From positions 248,001 to 312,000 of the forward strand of contig JAIXMG010000035.1 in the NCBI GenBank assembly GCA_025201345.1: a stretch of 64,000 nucleotides of DNA, written 5' to 3'. Source of the DNA: Thamnidium elegans (taxonomy: Eukaryota; Mucoromycota; Mucoromycetes; Mucorales; Mucoraceae). The notes under the pieces were generated by a model, which did no database searches, was not told where the DNA came from, and worked only from the letters and a program-made list of their open reading frames with translations. A program made the position numbers and the translations under genes. Shown in pieces: positions 1 to 11,953 of this stretch; within the stretch, counting starts at the first letter, position 1; every line of letters starts with the position of its first letter.

Positions 1-974
1 CCAAGGGGTCTATATAACATATAAATAAAAAAATTGCGCAAGCATTTTACTAATTACCTTTGTTTCCGCTTTATCTTCTAGTAAAAAACCAGATATACAA
101 ATTGTACAATGAAGTGCAGGTACTGGAGGTAAGTCGGGATCATTAAGAATCTGTTTAAATTCAAATTGTTCAATTCCTTTCATACGTCGATGCATTTTCC
201 AACCTGCTAATCCTCCACCAGTTAAACCAAATAAGCTTGTCACTAATGCTACACCGCCAGCTGTTGCGAAAAAAGTAGCACCGGTTACACCTACTAACAA
301 TGGAGCCAATAATGGAGCAGCAAGACCACCTGTCAAAGCTAAATGTGTATAGAATTTTTATTAAATATTTATGTACATGACGTAAATAAAGATAATTTAC
401 CAATCAATGCACCACCTCCAATAATACCAGCACCAGTAGCTAACCATTTAAAGGCTTGCTTCTTTTTACTAGCGTCTTGCATTGCTTTTTTAGCCGATAA
501 ATCCATATTTTGCTCTACAGAGCTTTCATTTTTTTCTTGACTTTCTAATAAAGCATAATACATTTGTTGTGATACACTCTTTTCCACTGAGGTTAAATCT
601 CCACGATAGAGCTTTAGTGAGCGCTCTAGTTGGAGTAAGAACTTGCGAGACCTGGAGTCATATATCATGGTCTTTTTGTCGCAAATTTGAAGGGCTAACG
701 CAAGCAAGTCTACAAGTACCTCGATACGGATATCGCGGGTGGAGGTCGAGAGTATTGTCACAGCGTCTTGAGAGCTTTGCACACGAGATTCCAGTTGCGA
801 TTGAGCTACCTTTAGGTACTTGAGAATGGCATCCCACCAATCGATGGACCAGGTTTCTCCAAGGATAGGCGCGGTTTGCGTAAGTGCTTGCGCTGATATT
901 CTAGCAACCGCTAGACGTTGTTCGTGTGTCCACTCTTCTATTGAAAGTTTGATCAATGGTTTGTCTGTTGACAT
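1..974 (-). CDS. DUF726/TMCO4-type membrane-associated alpha/beta hydrolase family protein (5' part only)
   Basis: The 5' part of a gene that runs off the left edge. The start ATG is at 974. Exon 1 is 401-974 and exon 2 is 58-338, with a GTAAAT...AG intron at 339-400; a further donor (GTAATT) follows at 57. The first ~190 residues are helical and contain the motif WSIDWWDAILKYLKVAQSQL. They lead into a Gly/Ala-rich hydrophobic stretch (ALTGGLAAPLLAPLLVG, then GGVALVTSLFGLTGGGLAGW) that looks like membrane-inserting hairpins, followed by LHCTICISGFL, where the hydrolase part begins. This layout is typical of the DUF726 family (human TMCO4, fungal relatives), whose catalytic alpha/beta-hydrolase part should lie beyond the window. 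The biochemical role of the family is poorly defined. The gene is divergent from the HEATR6-like gene, with a transposon relic between them. Confidence 0.75.
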
Positions 975-1309
975 TTAGTGGCGAGGAGTAAAAAAGGAAA
1001 AAAGCACTAGGAAAAAAAAAATAGTTTGGCGCTTTAAAAAAGACGCGGTATCTCAATTGTTCATAATGCATGTGAGAATGTTTATGAGTTACGTAAAATA
1101 GGTTGCTTTTTATTTATCTGAAATTTTGGAAAAATAAAAGACATGGGTACGGATAGAGACATTATCCATAACAAGATAGAACCCTTCTAATTCCGAGAAT
1201 TTACCTAACTGACTCAAGATTCCCTTTAAATAAAAACTCAAGATAGTGATCAACTCTTGTGCCAGTCTTTGGTATTACTAACTTTTGTTTTACGGGCTAA
1301 GTTTTTTTT

Positions 1310-1855
1310 TTTTTTTTTTTTTACACATTTGAGCAACTTTGACAACGCAGGCTGTTGAAATTGCGTCAGGAATAGTGTGAGTTTCTGCTCTAGTAGCAGA
1401 AGTATCGATAACAGCCGATGTATTACGGGCGAATCTACTAAATGAAGGTCCCATATTAATATCGAAAGCAGATTCATCAGTAAAAATACAATTTTGTGCA
1501 TAATCTGCTGCACTCGCATCTGGTCTGGATACGTATCATATCGTTTCGAGCCACAGATTGACAGGAGATTTTCTTCATTGACAGATTGCAGTCATGTAAG
1601 ATAAAGCTGTTGATCGTGCTTTTCTTTAAACTAAAACCTTCCACGGCTTCGTCGGTTGTTGCATAAGGCTTTTTGTTGTAAGACTCAATAATATGCTTCC
1701 TTTGTTCTTTTTGAAGCTGACTCCGAGGACAATTAAACATGCTCGTCTGCTTTTCATAAATGTTCCAACCAGGCTCGTTCTTTAATTTTTTGGCCCAACC
1801 TTGACTAATCTTGGCGGTTAACAGTAGTATTAACTGTCACTTTTCGGCTAATCAT
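1310..1855 (-). pseudogene. Decayed Tc1/mariner-IS630-like DDE transposase (N-terminal and first-Asp part)
   Basis: On the minus strand, fragments in several frames line up as one transposase. From about 1825 down to 1520 the reading includes QGWAKKLKNEPGWNIYEKQ, QLQKEQRKHIIESYNKKPYA and LKKSTINSFILHDCNLSMKK, as in the helix-turn-helix region of fungal IS630/Tc1-type transposases. A frame change then leads to FTDESAFDINMGPSFSRFAR (about 1480-1420), which carries the first catalytic Asp of the DDE domain, and to a stretch ending VVKVAQMC before a poly-T block at 1301-1322. Stops and frameshifts interrupt the frame, and the DDE C-terminal part is missing here. It is a dead copy. I did not identify terminal inverted repeats. 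The family call is by pattern recognition. Confidence 0.7.
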
Positions 1856-1951
1856 TTTTCAAGTTTCCAGGAAATATATAAAAAAACTTGTCTTTCCCCT
1901 TAAGAAGGACTCTGTTTTTTTTTTACTCGATAACCAAAAAAAAAAAAAAAA

Positions 1952-4900
1952 ATGTCTGCAAAGAATTTCTTTACGTTATTGGACCAGTATAGGATAACAG
2001 CTTTCCCTAATACAGCGGAACAAAAGACGACTCCTGACGAAACTTTATCATTACTAGAAACAGTTGACCATGTCAAGTCCATTCCTGATCAAGTAAGCTC
2101 TTCTGTTTTTTTTTAATATGTATACGAAACGGGTGTGTAGCTTAAACTTTTATAAATAGCAAGTGATTGACATTTTGGTTCTTGGATGCAAGAGTTTGGG
2201 TTACCAACATGAACTTTCGCGTGCGTTTTGTCGATTCTTATATAAACAACTTTCAAAACAGGTACACACACACACACACAAAAGGTACCCTTTTTTTTCT
2301 TAAAAAAAAAAACTTTATTTAGATTCGAGTAACTAGTTTTCGACCTTCACAATTTGACACATGCATAAAGTACTTGTTAGATGGATTAGATTTTGTTAGA
2401 GAAAACGATTACAAAGTAGATTTATTAAGATCGTTAGGTGCACTTGTATTTGAAAACGCAGCCAATACGTTTCGATGTGCGTCTCGACTGTCCGCCATTT
2501 TATTATTACTTGCCGATAGATCAACTAAACCGTTAGAGGTCAGAAGAATGGCGATCAATTGTATTGGTAATACTTGTGCTGGAGGTGGAAGTAAATTACA
2601 AGGTCTCTATAAGGACTTTTATGCTTGTCTTTTGGGAAATGTATGTGTTATCAATCATACAACACAAGGTACTATTATGGTAGCCTCAACTACGTTGGAT
2701 TTTACAGATACAGCAGTGAGAAAAGTGGCTAGTTCTACGCTACGATCATTACAGTTTTTGTTGGCACAAGATAAATCGCTGGTAACCAATCCGTTATGTG
2801 ATATTATAGAAATCATTCAAACGTTTATCTTTATGAATGTTTCAGTCCAATTTTATGCTACTGTCAATACATCGACACAGTTTGTAAGAAGAAATAGACT
2901 TTCACAACCTACCACACAACAGTATCCGTTCTCTTGGAGAACATCTAAACAGGCTACGACAAGTTCTGAATCAGAGTTATCAGATTCCAATAACTTGAAT
3001 GAATTATCTCCAAGAAGACAAAGGGATAATGCAAAAATTAGAATTAATGCTCTGTTGTGTTTATCTTCAATTGCAAACGTAAGTGAAACTGTTTTTTGTT
3101 TGACTTTTTTATTTTTATTTTTTTTATTTATACATCTATATAGACATCACCAAAAGCATTGTACCCTCATTGGCACAAGTTTTTACCGGATACATTTTCA
3201 GTGTTTTTAGCAAATAATGAATCTTCACCTTATTTAAAATCAGATAATCAACCTCTATCTTTATTCACCGTCTTGTTATACGATCCTATGGTAACTGTAC
3301 GAGCAGCAGTATGTAGTACGTTAATATCTATTTTAGACGGATCAAAGCAATATTTAAGTTTAGCATTAGAGAGGTAAAACAAAAAATGCACTTTTTTTTC
3401 TTTTTTTCAAAAAGGGCTTACACTTGTAAATTTAGTGAAAAGAGTAAATCTTCATTCACTTCATTATCAGAGAACTTGGGTTCAATTATTCGAGATATGC
3501 ATCGTGGTATTGTTTACGCATTATCAAAAGAACCGACACATCAAGTGCTTTCTTTGTTGATGAATGTAACCACTGTACTTGTAGAGAATTGTTCTTATGA
3601 AAGGTTGTTAAAACAACATTTACCTTCTTTATACCATGCTGTCGCGTCTCACTGGAAAGAACCTGGTAAAAAAAAAAAAAAAAATTTGAATTGGCATATT
3701 AAATACTTAAAAAATAGACTCATGCAATTTATATAGTATTGCGTAGTGGGGTTTTAAAGGCGATTTCATCTATTTTCAACATTTACCAAGACAATTTAAA
3801 AGACCTTACAGAAAGTTTAATTGACACCATTTTGATTGAAGCAGTAGAAGATACAGAAGATATTCAAGCAGAAGGATGGAGAACATGTACAGTATTAACA
3901 AAGACTTATTTCAGTAGAAGCTTATGGGATAAATTAAAAGATCATTTTAAAATATCACCAACTAGTCTTAAATTTGCCGAAGCTTATGCGACTCAAATGA
4001 CAGGAGATGAATTAGATATTGAATGGTGGAAGACTATGATGGAAACTTATTTACAACAAGCTTGTTCATCTACAGTAGCGTCTATTCGATCTGCTGCTTG
4101 TGACTGCTTTGCTAGTATGGATAAATCTGTATTTGAAGGGTTTCATGTTCGATATCAAAGGCTGGCTGTAACCTTGTTGTTTTCGTTAATTTCTGATACG
4201 GATGCTAATGTAAGAGGTGCAGCGTGCAGAGCGTTGGGTATTTTTGTATTGTTTCCTTCGTTAAGAGAAGATGCCATGTTTGTTTCTGATATGACAAAAG
4301 CAATTTTATCTCAAAAAGATGATAAGACTATCTTAGTAAGAGTGAGAGCTAGTTGGGCTATTGGTAATTTATGTGATGCGTTGGTATTAGAAAGCGATAA
4401 GACCGAGTTCTTGTTACGTGAATACATGTCTACAACTGAATGGATACAAGTTTTAAGTACTGCTACACAAGGATCATTAGACAATGAAAAGGTATATTCA
4501 TACATATTTAAATATACATGATAATTAATATGATGTATAGTTACGATCGAATGCGTGCAGAGCTATTGGTAGCTTATTAAGGATTACGCCAAAAGAATAT
4601 TATGAAAATACTAGAATTATGTCACTTGTATGTAATGCAATGGAAGGATTAGTAAAGAATATAGAAACGGGATCGTTAAAAACACGCTGGAACGCATGTC
4701 ACGCGACTAGTAACATGTTGTTAAATCCACATTTTCCCATTGGATTTATGGTAGGCGGTGGTATTTATCCTTGGACACAAAGTTTGTTTATGGCATTAAC
4801 TCAATCCTTAATTCATTGCAAGAATTTTAAAGTCAGAATTAATGCATGTTTGGCAATGACTCAACCCAATCAAAGAGAACAGTATGGTGATAAGCTACCG

Positions 4901-5126
4901 TTAATTATTCAGAGTATTTTAGATGCGTGGGATATATGTCAAATGCATAACGATTATAAAGAAATCAAGTATAAAAACCAGTTACAAGAGCAGGTAAAGT
5001 CTTTTTTTTTTCTTTTTTTTTAAGCGTATAACTAATAATGTTGTCATATAGATCATTGCTTCTTTGCATCACTTGAAAGATTGGATACCGTTAAATTACA
5101 GAGAACAAGTGAGCAAAATCATATGA
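1952..5126 (+). CDS. HEATR6: HEAT-repeat protein related to HEATR6 (DUF4042)
   Basis: Eight exons: 1952-2092, 2160-2261, 2323-3078, 3144-3373, 3415-3665, 3737-4491, 4541-4993 and 5052-5126. All introns are GT-AG and all joins keep frame. The protein is an all-helical solenoid of repeated units such as NEKVRTNACRAIGSLL-like helices (seen here as LRSNACRAIGSLLRITPKEY and VRVRASWAIGNLCDALV), with RGAACRALGIFVLFPSL in the middle. An N-terminal segment (VIDILVLGCKSLGYQHELSR) precedes the repeats. The order and motif spelling match HEAT repeat-containing protein 6, a conserved eukaryotic protein of unclear function. The start is chosen at the first ATG, directly after a poly-A run. Intron 2 carries a short CA repeat, and several introns contain poly(T)/poly(A) tracts. 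The stop at 5126 is only 124 bp from the next start on the same strand. Confidence 0.8.
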
Positions 5127-5250
5127 AATAAGTCATTTTCACATGCCAATTTTTTATTACTCAAAAACCCAGATTATTTTTAATTCCCCCCCTCTTTTTG
5201 TTTTTTTTCCCCACCTTTCTCTCTTTATCTCTCTTTTTAATAATAAAAAC

Positions 5251-6813
5251 ATGCCAAACGTGTTTTCAAAGTTGGCATTACAAGAGTGGGGTCTCTCTAT
5301 GGTTCCTCACTTGAGTAAATTAATAAAAGGTTATGGAAAGCATCGTGTTACTATTAGACGTTCCGTATTGCTCATTCTGATCTTTCGTGCTATTCTCAGT
5401 ATGAGACAACTTGTCAAGTCTATTAAAAAGAGTAATGCACAAGATGATTCTTCTTCAAGCAGAAAACAAAACAAAAAAGTGGCTGTAAAGTACTATATAT
5501 TTTATTTATATGTATCGTGTTACTTACTATTATATTAGGTTGATATGGTCTTCTTTAAACAACTTTATAAATTATTACAAATCGTTATGCCAGGCATTAA
5601 ATCGAAAGAGTTTTGGTTATTAATTATTCATTCTGGATTCCTTGTGTTCAGAACAGTCTTGTCTGTTTATATCGCTTCTTTGGATGGTAGAATTGTCAGT
5701 GCACTTGTAAGAGGTCAAATGAAAGAGTTTGTGTTGGGTATTGCATGGTGGATGACAATTGCTATTCCTGCTACCTATACCAACAGTATGGTAAAGTCAT
5801 AATATATTTAGTTACGTATATTTAAACGCTAATACTTTATATCTTATATATATAGTTGAGTTATATGCAAAGTAAACTTTCAATCCAATTCCGTACTCGT
5901 CTTACAACATTTATTCATGATCAATATCTAACCGACATGACTTTTTATGCCGTCGGTAATTTGGATGACCGTATCAAGAACGCCGATCAATGTATTACAG
6001 TTGATACCATGAAGTTCTCTAATTCATTAGCAGAGCTTTATTCTAATCTTGCTAAACCCATGTTGGATGTATTTATCTATAATTATCAATTATCTCGTAG
6101 TGTTGGTTTTGAAGGTGTCTTCTTGGGTTCACTTATTATTAATCTTTCTTCTTTGGTAATGAGAAAGTATACTCCCTCGTTCGGTAAAATGGTTGCTGAA
6201 GAACAAAAATTAGAAGGTGAATTTAGGTTTAGACATTCAAGATTAATCGAAAATGCTGAAGAAATTGCTTTACTCGATGGCCAATTGATTGAAAAGAAAG
6301 AAATCGAAAAGAGTTATTATGCTTTGATTCGTCATGTTAATCGTGTATTTAGAATTCGTGTTCCTCACGGTATGTTGGAAGATTTTGTTATCAAGTACTT
6401 TTGGGGCGCTTGCGGTTTAGTATTATGTGCTGTACCTGTCTTTTTCAAAGTACCCGGTGTTGAAACTCTTACTGTCGGTGGTCGTACTGAAGGCTTTGTT
6501 ACTAATCGTCGTTTGTTGGTGAGCTCTTCTGATGCCGTTGGCCGTATTATGTACGCTTATAAAGAAATTACCGAATTGGCCGGTTACACTAGTAGAGTCA
6601 CGGATTTAGTTAATGTGTTTGAAGATGTCAAGGTTGGTAAATATCAAAAGAATTTGGTCTCTTCCGTTTCTACTGAATCAAATGAAGCTACTTTACAAGG
6701 TCGCGGTGAAATTGTTGAAAGTGAAAATATTGAATTTGTTGATGTACCTATTGTTAGTCCCAATGGTGATGTATTAGTTCCCAAGTTGACCTTCCATGTT
6801 AAACCTGGTGTAA

Positions 6814-6844
<31 letters not shown>

Positions 6845-7746
6845 ACAAAATAATTAATACATACTTTACTTTTTATTAGATGCATTTATTAATTGTTGGC
6901 CCTAATGGTTGTGGTAAATCTTCCTTGTTCCGTATTTTGGGTGGTTTATGGCCTGTTTATGGTGGTACTGTACACAGACCAAGTACCAAAGATATCTTTT
7001 ATATTCCTCAAAGACCTTATTTGTCTATGGGTACTCTTAGAGAGCAGTAAGTTGTAAAAAAAAAAAAAAAAAAAAAATTTAGTTGCGCTAATACTTTAAT
7101 TCCTTATCCTTTTTAGAATTTTATATCCTCACACAATGAAAGAAATGAAGGAACGTAAGGTAACTGATCAACAGTTATTAGATATTCTCAAGGTTGTTCA
7201 AATTGAACATATTGTTGAAAGAGAAGGTGGTTGGAACAGTGAAAAGGATTGGACATTAGCTTTATCTGGTGGAGATAAACAACGTGTAAGCTTATTATTA
7301 TTACTATTATTCTATGTATAATTCAACTTACAAAAGAAAAATGTGTTTGTAGATTGCTATGGCTAGATTGTTTTATCATGCACCTCGTTATGCTATTTTG
7401 GATGAATGTACAAGTGCTGTTAGTATGGATATTGAAAAGATCATGTACACTCACGCTACTGCTCTTGGTATCTCTCTCTTAACTGTATCACATCGTCCTT
7501 CTCTTTGGAAATATCATAATTTCATTCTTCAATATGATGGACAAGGTGGTTATGTATTTACTAAATTAGATGCTCAAAAGAGATTAGCTTTACAAGAAGA
7601 AAAGAATGCTGTAAGTTTCCCTCCCTCCCTTTTTGATTATTTTTATTATTGTATTAATTTTTTTTAAATAGATTGAAGCCAAGTTACTTGACGTACCCAA
7701 GTTACAAGCTCGTATTCAAGAATTATCTGCAATTAAACAAGAATAA
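5251..7746 (+). CDS. Peroxisomal ABC half-transporter, ABCD family (PXA/ALDP-like)
   Basis: Seven exons: 5251-5484, 5539-5790, 5856-6809, 6880-7046, 7117-7285, 7353-7610 and 7672-7746, giving 702 aa, the usual half-transporter size. The N-terminal half is the membrane domain and contains the ABCD-type loop motif [20 protein letters not shown]. The nucleotide-binding domain starts near residue 455: Walker A is GPNGCGKSS (about 487), the signature is LSGGDKQR, Walker B is [11 protein letters not shown], and the switch His is in [12 protein letters not shown]. Members of this family import acyl-CoAs, mainly long-chain ones, into peroxisomes for beta-oxidation and work as homo- or heterodimers (yeast Pxa1/Pxa2, human ABCD1-3). 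The sequence does not tell me which paralogue this is. Intron 3 contains a TA repeat, and the intron at 7047-7116 has a run of about 21 A. Confidence 0.92.
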
Positions 7747-7867
7747 ATTCCATGTATACCCTAATATTTAATGTTTGTTATTATTTTGATTGTTCTATTA
7801 TATATAATAATGATAATAAAAAGAGAGAGACAAGGAGACAACGCTTTTTTTTTTCTTTTTCTCTTAA

Positions 7868-8551
7868 ATGACAATTGTTTATACTGAAACTCACTTGACT
7901 CAAGATCCTGTGTATGATTATGAAGACAATAGTGCTACGTTTACAGTAGCATTATCCGAACTTAATGTTACTTGTCATATACATCGTCAAGAAAATATGG
8001 CTTACATTCATCAAAATGAATTACAGTCTGGAGACACAGTTAAAATTCATGGCGCGTTTGTGACAACTAAAACTACAGATGCCACAAATACGTTTATTAA
8101 AGTACATACGATTCGCATAGTATCAAATAAAATACAAGGTAATAAAAAGCGAAAATTAGATGAAATTGGTTGTACATCACCAAACCTGCTGCAGCAATAT
8201 AAAGAAGTTGTATTGGATTTCAGTGAATATTATTTTCTATTGTCTGGTCAAGCTTATAGTATTTTAGATCAATATCATAAGAATCAGCCTGTAAGTCAAA
8301 AATCAGTACAGGCCAAAGCCGCTCTATTGACAGATATGTTGAAACAATTGTATCATATCTATTTGGATTTTAGTGCTGTTGGTGTTAATCAGTTACATGT
8401 GGTTAATTTCGTAAATACAGCAACTTCATTCATGAAAACGTTACGACAAATAAAAAATAGTCATGAGGGTGAATTGTTGCCACAGAATATCAGGCTTTGT
8501 CGAAAGACTCCTTTACCTTCGTTTATTTATCATGCTTTTATAAATGAATAA
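7868..8551 (+). CDS. Uncharacterised 227-aa protein with a beta-rich N-terminus
   Basis: An intact single-exon ORF in the gap between two recognised genes on the same strand, starting 121 bp after the ABCD stop. I do not recognise the family. Residues about 20-90 read like an OB-fold-type strand pattern (ATFTVALSELNVTCHIHR, then SGDTVKIHGAFVTTK and FIKVHTIRIV). They are followed by a basic cluster, KKRKLDE, that could be a nuclear signal, and then a helical half (LLQQYKEVVLDFSEYYFLLS; KAALLTDMLKQLYHIYLDF). No catalytic motif is visible. An OB-like plus helical layout would fit a nucleic-acid-binding or complex subunit, but this is inference only. Codon use resembles neighbouring genes, and a poly-T/C block precedes the ATG. 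Confidence 0.6.
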   Translation: MTIVYTETHLTQDPVYDYEDNSATFTVALSELNVTCHIHRQENMAYIHQNELQSGDTVKIHGAFVTTKTTDATNTFIKVHTIRIVSNKIQGNKKRKLDEIGCTSPNLLQQYKEVVLDFSEYYFLLSGQAYSILDQYHKNQPVSQKSVQAKAALLTDMLKQLYHIYLDFSAVGVNQLHVVNFVNTATSFMKTLRQIKNSHEGELLPQNIRLCRKTPLPSFIYHAFINE

Positions 8552-8667
8552 ACTGTGGCTTATAATGTATTCTTTTTTTCTTTTTTTTTCTCTTTTTTTT
8601 TTTAGTATATAAATATATATATTTTTTTTTCCTTTTTTTTTTTACTTATACAATTAGAACATTATAA

Positions 8668-10652
8668 ATGACAGCTATAGCTACTCCTGCTGGATCATGG
8701 CACTCTTTAGAAGTACCTTTAAGTCCTTCCATGTAAGTTATTTTGAAAGTTATTTTTTTTTGCGTAACAATAAAAGCTAACAATAAAATAGTTTGGACAC
8801 ACTCGACCAAATGGGTTTTGAAACAATGACACCTGTTCAGTCTGGTGCTATCCCTTTATTTATGAAGAATAAGGATGTTGTTGTTGAAGCAGTAACAGGT
8901 TCCGGAAAGACTTTATCATTTGTCGTACCTATTCTCGAAAAATTATTAAGAAGAGAGGACCCTTTAAAGAACCACGAGATTGGATCAGTTGTTATCACAC
9001 CTACTAGAGAATTAGCTCAACAGATTCACTCCGTATTTGAAAAGTTTGTAGTGGATCATGAAAGAGAGCAAGATATTAGATTGGGTTTATTTATTGGTGG
9101 ATCCACTTCACTTGCTGAAGATATCATTTCATTTAAACAAACAAAGCCTCGTATCATCATTGGAACACCTGGTAGATTAGAAGAATTGTTAACAAAATCA
9201 GCTCAACTTGTAAATACAAAAGAATTAGAAGTGCTGGTTATGGATGAAGCAGATAGATTGTTAGATATGGGTTTCTCAAAGCAATTGAGTAATATTATTG
9301 CTCAGTTACCAAAGCAACGTCGTACAGGCTTGTTTTCTGCTACTATGACAGATGGCCTTTCAGAACTGGTGCGTGCTGGTCTTCGTAACCCAGTTCGTAT
9401 TGTGGTTAAAGTAGAAGATCTTGCTAATAAGGGAGTAGTTCAGCGTACACCAGCAACATTAGATATTGATTATTTAGTATGTGATGCCGAACAAAAATTA
9501 TTACAAATGTCGCGTATCCTGACCAAAGAATTAGCAAAAGAAGAAGGATCTCGTAAATTTATTGTATATTTTGCTACTTGTGCAATGGTAGATTACTTTT
9601 ATAAAATTTTGAGTCGTTTGCCTCAATTGAAACCCTTTTCATTCCATTCACTTCATGGACAAATGGATACCAAACGTAGATCTGCCACTTATACTTCATT
9701 TACCGAATTATCTCCTGCTATCCCTGCTGTCTTGTTATGTACCGATGTTGCTTCCCGTGGTTTGGATATCTCTGATTTAGATTATGTTATTCAATATGAC
9801 CCCCCACAAGACCCTAAAGCTTTCTCGCATCGTGCAGGTCGTGCAGGTCGTGCAGGTAGAAAAGGTAAAGCTACAGTCATCTTGGTTCGTGGAAGAGAAG
9901 AAGTTTATATCGAGTTTTTAAAGCTGAGAAAGATCCCATTACAACGTAGAGGTTATATCTTGGCCGATCATAGTATAGTGGATAACAGTGTTGTAGATGA
10001 ATCTGATGATGAAAAGGCAACGTCAAGTCAAGTCAAGGACGATACATTAATGGATTTTATTGCTAGTGTCAGAAAAATTGTAAAGACAGATAGAGATATT
10101 AGTGATAGAGCAATCAAGGCGTTCGTTTCTTGGGCAAGAGCTTATTCTAAACATGAGGCAAGTTATATCTTTCGTATCAAGGATTTAGATTTAGCGTCGT
10201 TGGCAATGGGTTTTGGATTGTTAAAATTACCAAAGATGCCAGAATTAAAGGCACAACAATTTCAAAAGGAGTATGTCAATAAGTTCGTGGATGAAGATGG
10301 ATTGGACTGGGATAAATTTAAATATACAGATAAGATGAGAGAAGCTAAAAGATTAAGAGAGTTGAAAGAATACCAATTAAAGATTGCTAAGCAAAAACCT
10401 CAACAAAAGAAAAAACTTAACGTTGCTTGGTCTGAAAAAGTAGATGCTAAAGAACGTAAAGTAGTTCGTAAAGAAAAGAAACAAGCTAAAAAAGAGTTCT
10501 TAAAGAAGCAAGAACAAGAACAAGTTGAAACTAAAAAGAGGGATATTGAAGAAGTTGAAGAAGAATGGAAAGAATTGGCTGAGGAAGAAAGAATGTTTAA
10601 AAAGGTTAGAAAAGGTCAAGTTGCTAAAAATGCTTTTGAAGAAATGTTTTAA
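8668..10652 (+). CDS. SPB4: ATP-dependent DEAD-box RNA helicase, 60S ribosome biogenesis (Spb4/DDX55)
   Basis: Two exons, 8668-8732 and 8792-10652 (641 aa). Helicase motifs appear in order: Q motif region GFETMTPVQSGAIPLF, motif I AVTGSGKT, Ia TPTRELAQQ, DEAD box VMDEADRLLDMGF, motif III LFSATMT, then LLCTDVASRGLDI and motif VI HRAGRAGRAGRKGKA. The following segment (EEVYIEFLKLRKIPL) and the C-terminal domain with AFVSWARAYSKHEASYIFR are characteristic of the Spb4/DDX55 branch. These nucleolar helicases remodel pre-60S particles around the 25S rRNA. The last ~100 residues are Lys/Glu-rich coiled coil, as in orthologues. The 21-codon first exon joins at an Ile codon split by the intron. The gene is tail-to-tail with PSMG3, with only 37 bp between stop codons. 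Confidence 0.95.
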
Positions 10653-10689
10653 AAAATAAAATGGGTTTTTTTTTTTTTTTTTTTTATTT

Positions 10690-11184
10690 CTACCAAACTC
10701 GATTTGACATTACTTGATCTATAATTTGATGAAATATATCTCGTCTTTCTGAAAGCGCTTCAATAGGTTTTAATGCAATACCTAATAATAAGGGTCGTTT
10801 TTCGTGGGGGTTCATAGCTCCAATCGCTTGTAAGATTGAAGTAGCATATAAACTGTATAATTCACTTTGATCTCCGGTTGATTCTCCCATCAAGAATTGT
10901 GTGGTCATTGGTACAGACGAAGGTGAATTAGCAGAGTGAGGTGAGGCATCTAAGGTAGCTTGAATCTATATATATATGATAACAAAACTGTCAACTAGAG
11001 TTTCGCGTTTTATCTTTTTTTTTTTTTTTTTTTTTTTTTTTACCAAGCTTCCGATTTTTCCATACTGTGTAATAACTACAAATATTTTATCTGCAAATCC
11101 TGTTAACAAAATCTCGGTATGAACCCCTTTGATATCAATAGCTGCTTGCTTGTTTTTTAACGGGAACTCTTCATTGCTTGACAT
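10690..11184 (-). CDS. PSMG3: Proteasome assembly chaperone 3 (PSMG3/PAC3; yeast Irc25)
   Basis: Two exons, 11044-11184 and 10690-10965 (138 aa). The N-terminal half contains GFADKIFVVITQYGKIGSL, which closely follows the PSMG3 signature of vertebrates (a beta-strand ending in VTQFGKxGTL). The C-terminal half has RPLLLGIALKP and ends VMSNRVW, matching the family's strand and the terminal VW. PAC3-type chaperones, with a PAC4 partner, scaffold alpha-ring assembly of the 20S proteasome and leave before maturation. The length matches the family (~120-180 aa). The intron includes a run of about 23 T on the plus strand. The stop is 37 bp from the SPB4 stop, so the 3' ends of the two transcripts probably overlap. 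Confidence 0.85.
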
Positions 11185-11953
11185 TGCTTTAAAATAAGTG
11201 TAAAGTTGTACGTCATGTTTTAAACTCTTTTTTTTAAAAAAAAAGATAGGTTCCCCCCCCCCTTTTTCTTAATTGACCGTCACTTTTTTTTATTTTTTTT
11301 TTGGTATTGATGACCTGTAACACTGCTATGAACAAACATGTACTGCACTCGAGGTTTTTAATTTGTAGGCAAGGTAAGGGGTTGACAGTTTGATTAGCTA
11401 AAGTTTAAATAAAAAGAATAGTTCTTGTACTCTAATCTGTACTGCGGATATCTCTCCTTTCGTGTAATATTTACATCATTCAGGTTCTTGGTAAACAAAT
11501 TATAAATAGAGGGATCATTAGAACCGGTTCTTTTGAAATTTTACCATTATTTGATTAGAAAGCTTTTGCATAGTATAAAGAATGATTTTAATTATGTACG
11601 CTAGTCCTTTCTAGATGCATTTCGAACCTTCAAAGGTTGACAGGTAGTACAAAATAATTCGTACGTGTGTATATAGGGTACTACTATTTTTATTCTCGCA
11701 AGGGTTTATGGCTCGTTACGCGTACTAGAAAGTAATACTTTATACTAATACCTGGTTTTTATTTTTTTGCAAGATATATATACTTGTTAAAGAAACGAAC
11801 TGGTGTTAAGTTTTAAAATTTCTGAAACGGAACAAAAACCGTGTAACCTTACAGTTAAAATTATTTTAAAGATCTAGAACAACATACATATAAAAAGAGC
11901 TATAAAAAAAAATTATATTTACAACAACAACGACGACGAAATGCTATAGTATT
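11185..11953. other. Intergenic region, no gene seen
   Basis: AT-rich DNA between PSMG3 and the 3' end of bleomycin hydrolase. It holds homopolymer tracts (C run near 11254, T runs near 11285-11305) and no ORF with a recognisable protein. The left end should contain the PSMG3 promoter and the right end the 3' UTR of the bleomycin hydrolase gene. Confidence 0.6.
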
